From Taxillus chinensis (lineage: Eukaryota; Streptophyta; Magnoliopsida; Santalales; Loranthaceae): a DNA stretch of 64,000 nucleotides. Shown in pieces: positions 60,701 through 64,000 of the stretch (positions are counted from its first letter, which is position 1; the number at the start of each line of letters is the position of its first letter). Location: positions 42,610,771 through 42,674,770 of the forward strand of contig CM042088.1 of NCBI GenBank assembly GCA_023512835.1. The letters are read 5' to 3'. The notes below the pieces were generated by a model. That model was not told where the DNA came from, ran no database searches, and was given only the letters and a program-made list of their open reading frames with translations. Position numbers and translations under genes: made by a program.

Positions 60701-63700
60701 TTACTCAAGCAACACAACATGACTCGTCAACACATAATGTTTAAAAAAATGAAATTTGAATATAACACATGTTTTTAATAAATAAAATATAATAAAATTA
60801 ATAATTAAATGCAAAAATATTGATAAAAATCGATATCTCAAATTAGTTATGAAAATTAACAAAAAAATTATAATATTATAATAAATAATTAACAAAAATA
60901 ATAAAGTATTTATGATTTAAAAAAAAACACTCAACAGCATGCTTAAAACTTAAAGGAATCCCAACTTAATATTTAATAAAAATAATTATGAAATTATAAA
61001 ATAAAATAAATAAGATAAAAAAACTCATTTACTCGCTCAATGATTGCACAAATAGTGGTGGCAACACAATGAGGGAGAGGAATTAGAGTCATAGGACTCA
61101 AGGAGGATTTGTCTTCGCCCATTTGACGCACAGCCTCATAAAGACTGGCAATGACAACGCGATGGACAGCCCTGATGATTGATGCAGTCACGGATGGACA
61201 GCCTCATTCATGCGAACTGTCATTGTGAAGTGTTAAGCAACGTGGTGGCGGACACAAAGACAGTGCCGGCAACCACAACAGAAACTGCTATGGAAGGCGA
61301 GAGGTAGGAAAGTTTCCATCATGACCATTTGCTTCAATTTTACGAACTCCAAGGAATCTAGGCTGAGATATCACCTGAAACACGAGTCACAAATATTCAA
61401 TTTTACAGTTGTTTTGACACTGTAGTCATGTCTCGGCCGAGATTCCTGGGACAAGTTAAATTCAGCGAGTTTAATGTATTGCTCCTAGTTCTCGTACCAG
61501 CACCTTTGATACCTGATCAACTAGTCCAAGTCCTCTCAAAATCGTCTGATACTTTGAACAATGAAGTGAAATGTGTTTCATCTCAAAATGTGCGCTCCAA
61601 TACCATGAGAATACCAAGACACACATGAAGATATAGCAAATTCTTTCCTAATCTTTCTACATAACACAATGGAGGGAGTTTGAAAGATGCAGGCAAACAG
61701 CTGAGAATGTATCAAATTGGCATGGCATCTCTTGAACAAATATTATCAATGACATTGCACAGCATAAGCAGCATATGTCATACCGATAAACTGCATTCAG
61801 AATACTCTGACTAAACTAAATCACTGCAAACAGCTCAATCTTATCCAAACATCCACAAAAAAGGCCTCCAAAACTTCATTGAGGAAATTAAAACCACCAC
61901 TAGACTAGAACCAGATAGGGAAGCTACTTGAGAACAAGAAGTCACACACACATTAAGGAAACAATTATCAGGGTAGAAATGCTTGCTTACATTCTATGGA
62001 TCACATAAAGCATATGTAATTTTCAGCATCCAGAAATCCGGGTAAAACTCCTGATTATAAGAACTTCATTTCAGAGTTCCAAGACAAAAAAAATGTCACA
62101 AAATGAAATTTCCAACATAAAACAACCACTTAACAAAGTCTAAAATAAAAAACCATAGACGTTCCCATCAGATAGCTGGAACCTGTTCGGCCAGCTGCAC
62201 TAGAATTCAACTTCCTTTTGTGAACACTTGATTGCATTTCCAACTCTCTATAAAGGTTTACAAAAAACTCATTTCATAATATGCAAATGCCTCACCCTAA
62301 ACCATTTAATGCAAAGAGGAAAAAACGGATCCTTGACTTCAAGGCAGTAGGCAAAGCCCCATCATCTCATCAAGGCAAACAAACATATCCTTCACCCTCC
62401 ACGGTATGACAAATGCACATTCCAGACACCTGCATCTATCCCACAACACATTTTGCGTGGTACTATAACTATATCCTCCACTTCCTTCAAATTCATATTT
62501 ACTCTCTTCCTCTTCTTCTTTATCTCTATATATCACATCTTCCCATCCCCTCCCTTTGCTCCGCTCATCCTCTTCTCCCATATTTTTCTAACCTCACTCC
62601 CTTTAATCTCTTCTCTCAGCTACACAACAGATCATCTTTTAAGAAGGTAAACTTATGCGTCTAGGATGACCTTTCAGTTTAGTAGACAAATTTCTGTGTC
62701 TAGTGATTTTGTGGCCAGCATATAATCCATTTGGACATTTTAACCTAGAAACAAATGGAGCCAAAATAAAGCCAAAGGTGATCTCAAGTTGCAAACACAG
62801 CTCTCAATGATAGTCCAGACGGCCATCTAGACCTAGACAGTGCTTCTACCATCTCATCCAACCTAAAAAAGAGCCTCACTCACGAAATTTTTATTGGCAG
62901 GGGCCATTTAGACGGCTGTTTACCACTTTTTGACCCTTTTTACCATGAAATAACATTAAAACGAGGAAAATGTAGGAAACTAAAAGTTCATGTGTCTAAT
63001 CTGACATTTTATTTGTGATTATAATGTATTTTTCAGAGATTGAACTAGATATTAGAATTACTATTGTAATATCTAGATATTGGAACTGGATATTGTTTTT
63101 TTCCCTTGCTAATATGTGAAAATTTTATAAATTTTTGTTCCACAAAAAATACCATTCAAACATTAGAAATGCAAAAATGGTCTAGAAATACTGTGATATT
63201 ATCAAGTTCTTATGCTAATTTTGTGCTGATGTTTATTAAAAATATGAAGGCCATCTAGAAACTGTCTCCACCGCCTAATGACCATCTAGACCCTGACCAT
63301 GCAGCACCACCCAACATCTTTTATAGTTTTGGTTTCAAAACACATACGCAACAAGTATAGAGAACATAGAAGCAGAAGTGTGAGAAATTTGAAACAAAAG
63401 GCAGACAAAGCATCACAGTAAACACCTACATGAACAAACCCTCTTGAATATGATCTTCCATTACCCTCAATTTGTCTGTTGAGGTGTACTTTTCCTTCTT
63501 TCCAGGCTGATATAGTATGAGTCTCAAGCTCTTCCTCTGTAAAGTTCGATCCATGATTCCCAAGCTAAAATATAACTAATTAGATACCATTACACTTAAA
63601 AACCATTACATGTACAAAAAACGAAAGACATCTAAATGTATAGTCATAAAAAAATTTTCAAAATAATCAAAATTTTCATCAAGTACTGATAGTAATTAGT

Positions 63701-63867
63701 AAATTTTCAATGAAAGGTGATTATCCATGTTGGTTTAAAATGAGAGAAAGGCCACTAAAACAAGAAAACAGACACACCTCTCTCAAAATCAAAATGAAGT
63801 CTAAAGCACTGAGAACTCCAACAAACAAACCATTGCAAAAATCCCAGACAGGCGCTATAGGAATTCC
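57705..63867 (-). CDS. SNF4: SnRK1 regulatory subunit SNF4/KIN-beta-gamma (5' part outside window)
   Basis: SNF4 is the gamma-type regulatory subunit of the energy-sensing SnRK1 kinase. Eight exons visible: 63778-63867, 63430-63564, 59770-59914, 59525-59698, 58415-58478, 58215-58284, 57876-57993, 57705-57796; they encode the last 295 residues with all phases consistent. Recognisable CBS-domain blocks are [75 protein letters not shown], and [16 protein letters not shown] at the end. The stretch covers the end of CBS1 through CBS4. The N-terminal carbohydrate-binding module and start lie right of 64000. A 3.5-kb intron (59915-63429) carries repeats. Splice sites are all GT-AG. The final residues FRFLLG match the Arabidopsis C-terminus apart from one last residue. 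Confidence 0.94.
60180..61260. repeat. Unclassified repeat in SNF4 intron
   Basis: It opens with gcatcttaggcaagatgcaag words, continues with very AT-rich sequence, and ends in a more GC-rich part (61020-61260). The layout resembles the block in eIF6 intron 4. Family unknown. Confidence 0.35.
62800..63310. repeat. Repeat with ccatctagac words at both ends
   Basis: Words such as ggccatctagacc, ggccatttagacgg, ggccatctagaaac and gaccatctagaccc occur at 62820, 62903, 63249 and 63281. A related segment (aacagtccagacggtagaca, with gaccatttagtcc) occurs at 7935-8030 in DPH6 intron 7. The two are probably members of one non-coding family whose ends and class I could not fix. Confidence 0.4.
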
Positions 63868-64000
63868 CTGAAAGTGACTTATATTAGTAACAATGTACAT
63901 TTAAGAAGAGTTGAAAAAAAAATCAGTCAGAGAAGCCTGATTTCTTGCAGACAACATCCTGAAAGAGGTTAAACACTGGCCACAGCTATCAGAGTCATGA

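Noticed and set aside
61000..61628. Possible exon of SNF4 or a small gene within the long intron
   Set aside because: Frames at 60994-61191 and 61428-61628 match nothing in SNF4, and flanking exons already join in phase.

Overview
The window is nuclear DNA from a flowering plant, most likely a woody dicot or dicot-like lineage. It carries seven intron-rich protein genes typical of plants, all placed by translating exons with consistent splice phases. Spacers are very AT-rich, large introns are loaded with LINE, hAT, LTR and MITE debris, and one inserted piece of plastid DNA is present. I saw no prokaryotic features, CRISPR arrays, rRNA or tRNA genes, and I cannot name the species.

Layout. 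825-17112 (minus): DPH6-type diphthine-ammonia ligase, 11 exons visible, 3' end cut by the window edge; two of its introns use GC-AG ends. 18793-19041 (plus): a small unrecognised secreted-peptide gene. 21582-23894 (minus): plastid-targeted J-domain protein with a cysteine-rich ferredoxin-like C-terminal half, 7 exons. 26962-28788 (plus): RNA polymerase I subunit RPA43-like, 6 coding exons. 30506-36458 (minus): 9-lipoxygenase, 9 exons, intact except for one extra base in a homopolymer in exon 3, and with Met rather than Ile as last residue. 41427-46644 (plus): eIF6, 7 coding exons, 245 aa. 48491-53646 (plus): VAR3/OZ1-like RanBP2 zinc-finger protein of plastids, 5 exons, 733 aa. 57705-63867 (minus): 3' part of the SnRK1 regulatory subunit SNF4/KIN-beta-gamma, running off the right edge.

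The genes do not form one pathway and stand on both strands with their own promoters. Three (DPH6, RPA43, eIF6) serve ribosome production or translation and three (J-protein, VAR3-like, possibly the peptide) have targeting sequences, but I read this as ordinary plant gene order, not a cluster.

The most interesting material is in the mobile debris: (i) a retroposon-like insertion at 3932-4980 with 13-bp flanking direct repeats that carries a divergent rpoB-rpoC1 plastid fragment; (ii) two short LINE insertions with perfect target-site duplications, one nested in a LINE and one in a hAT transposase relic inside an eIF6 intron; (iii) two local tandem duplications, one with an internal inversion. 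I found no convincing previously undescribed multi-gene system.
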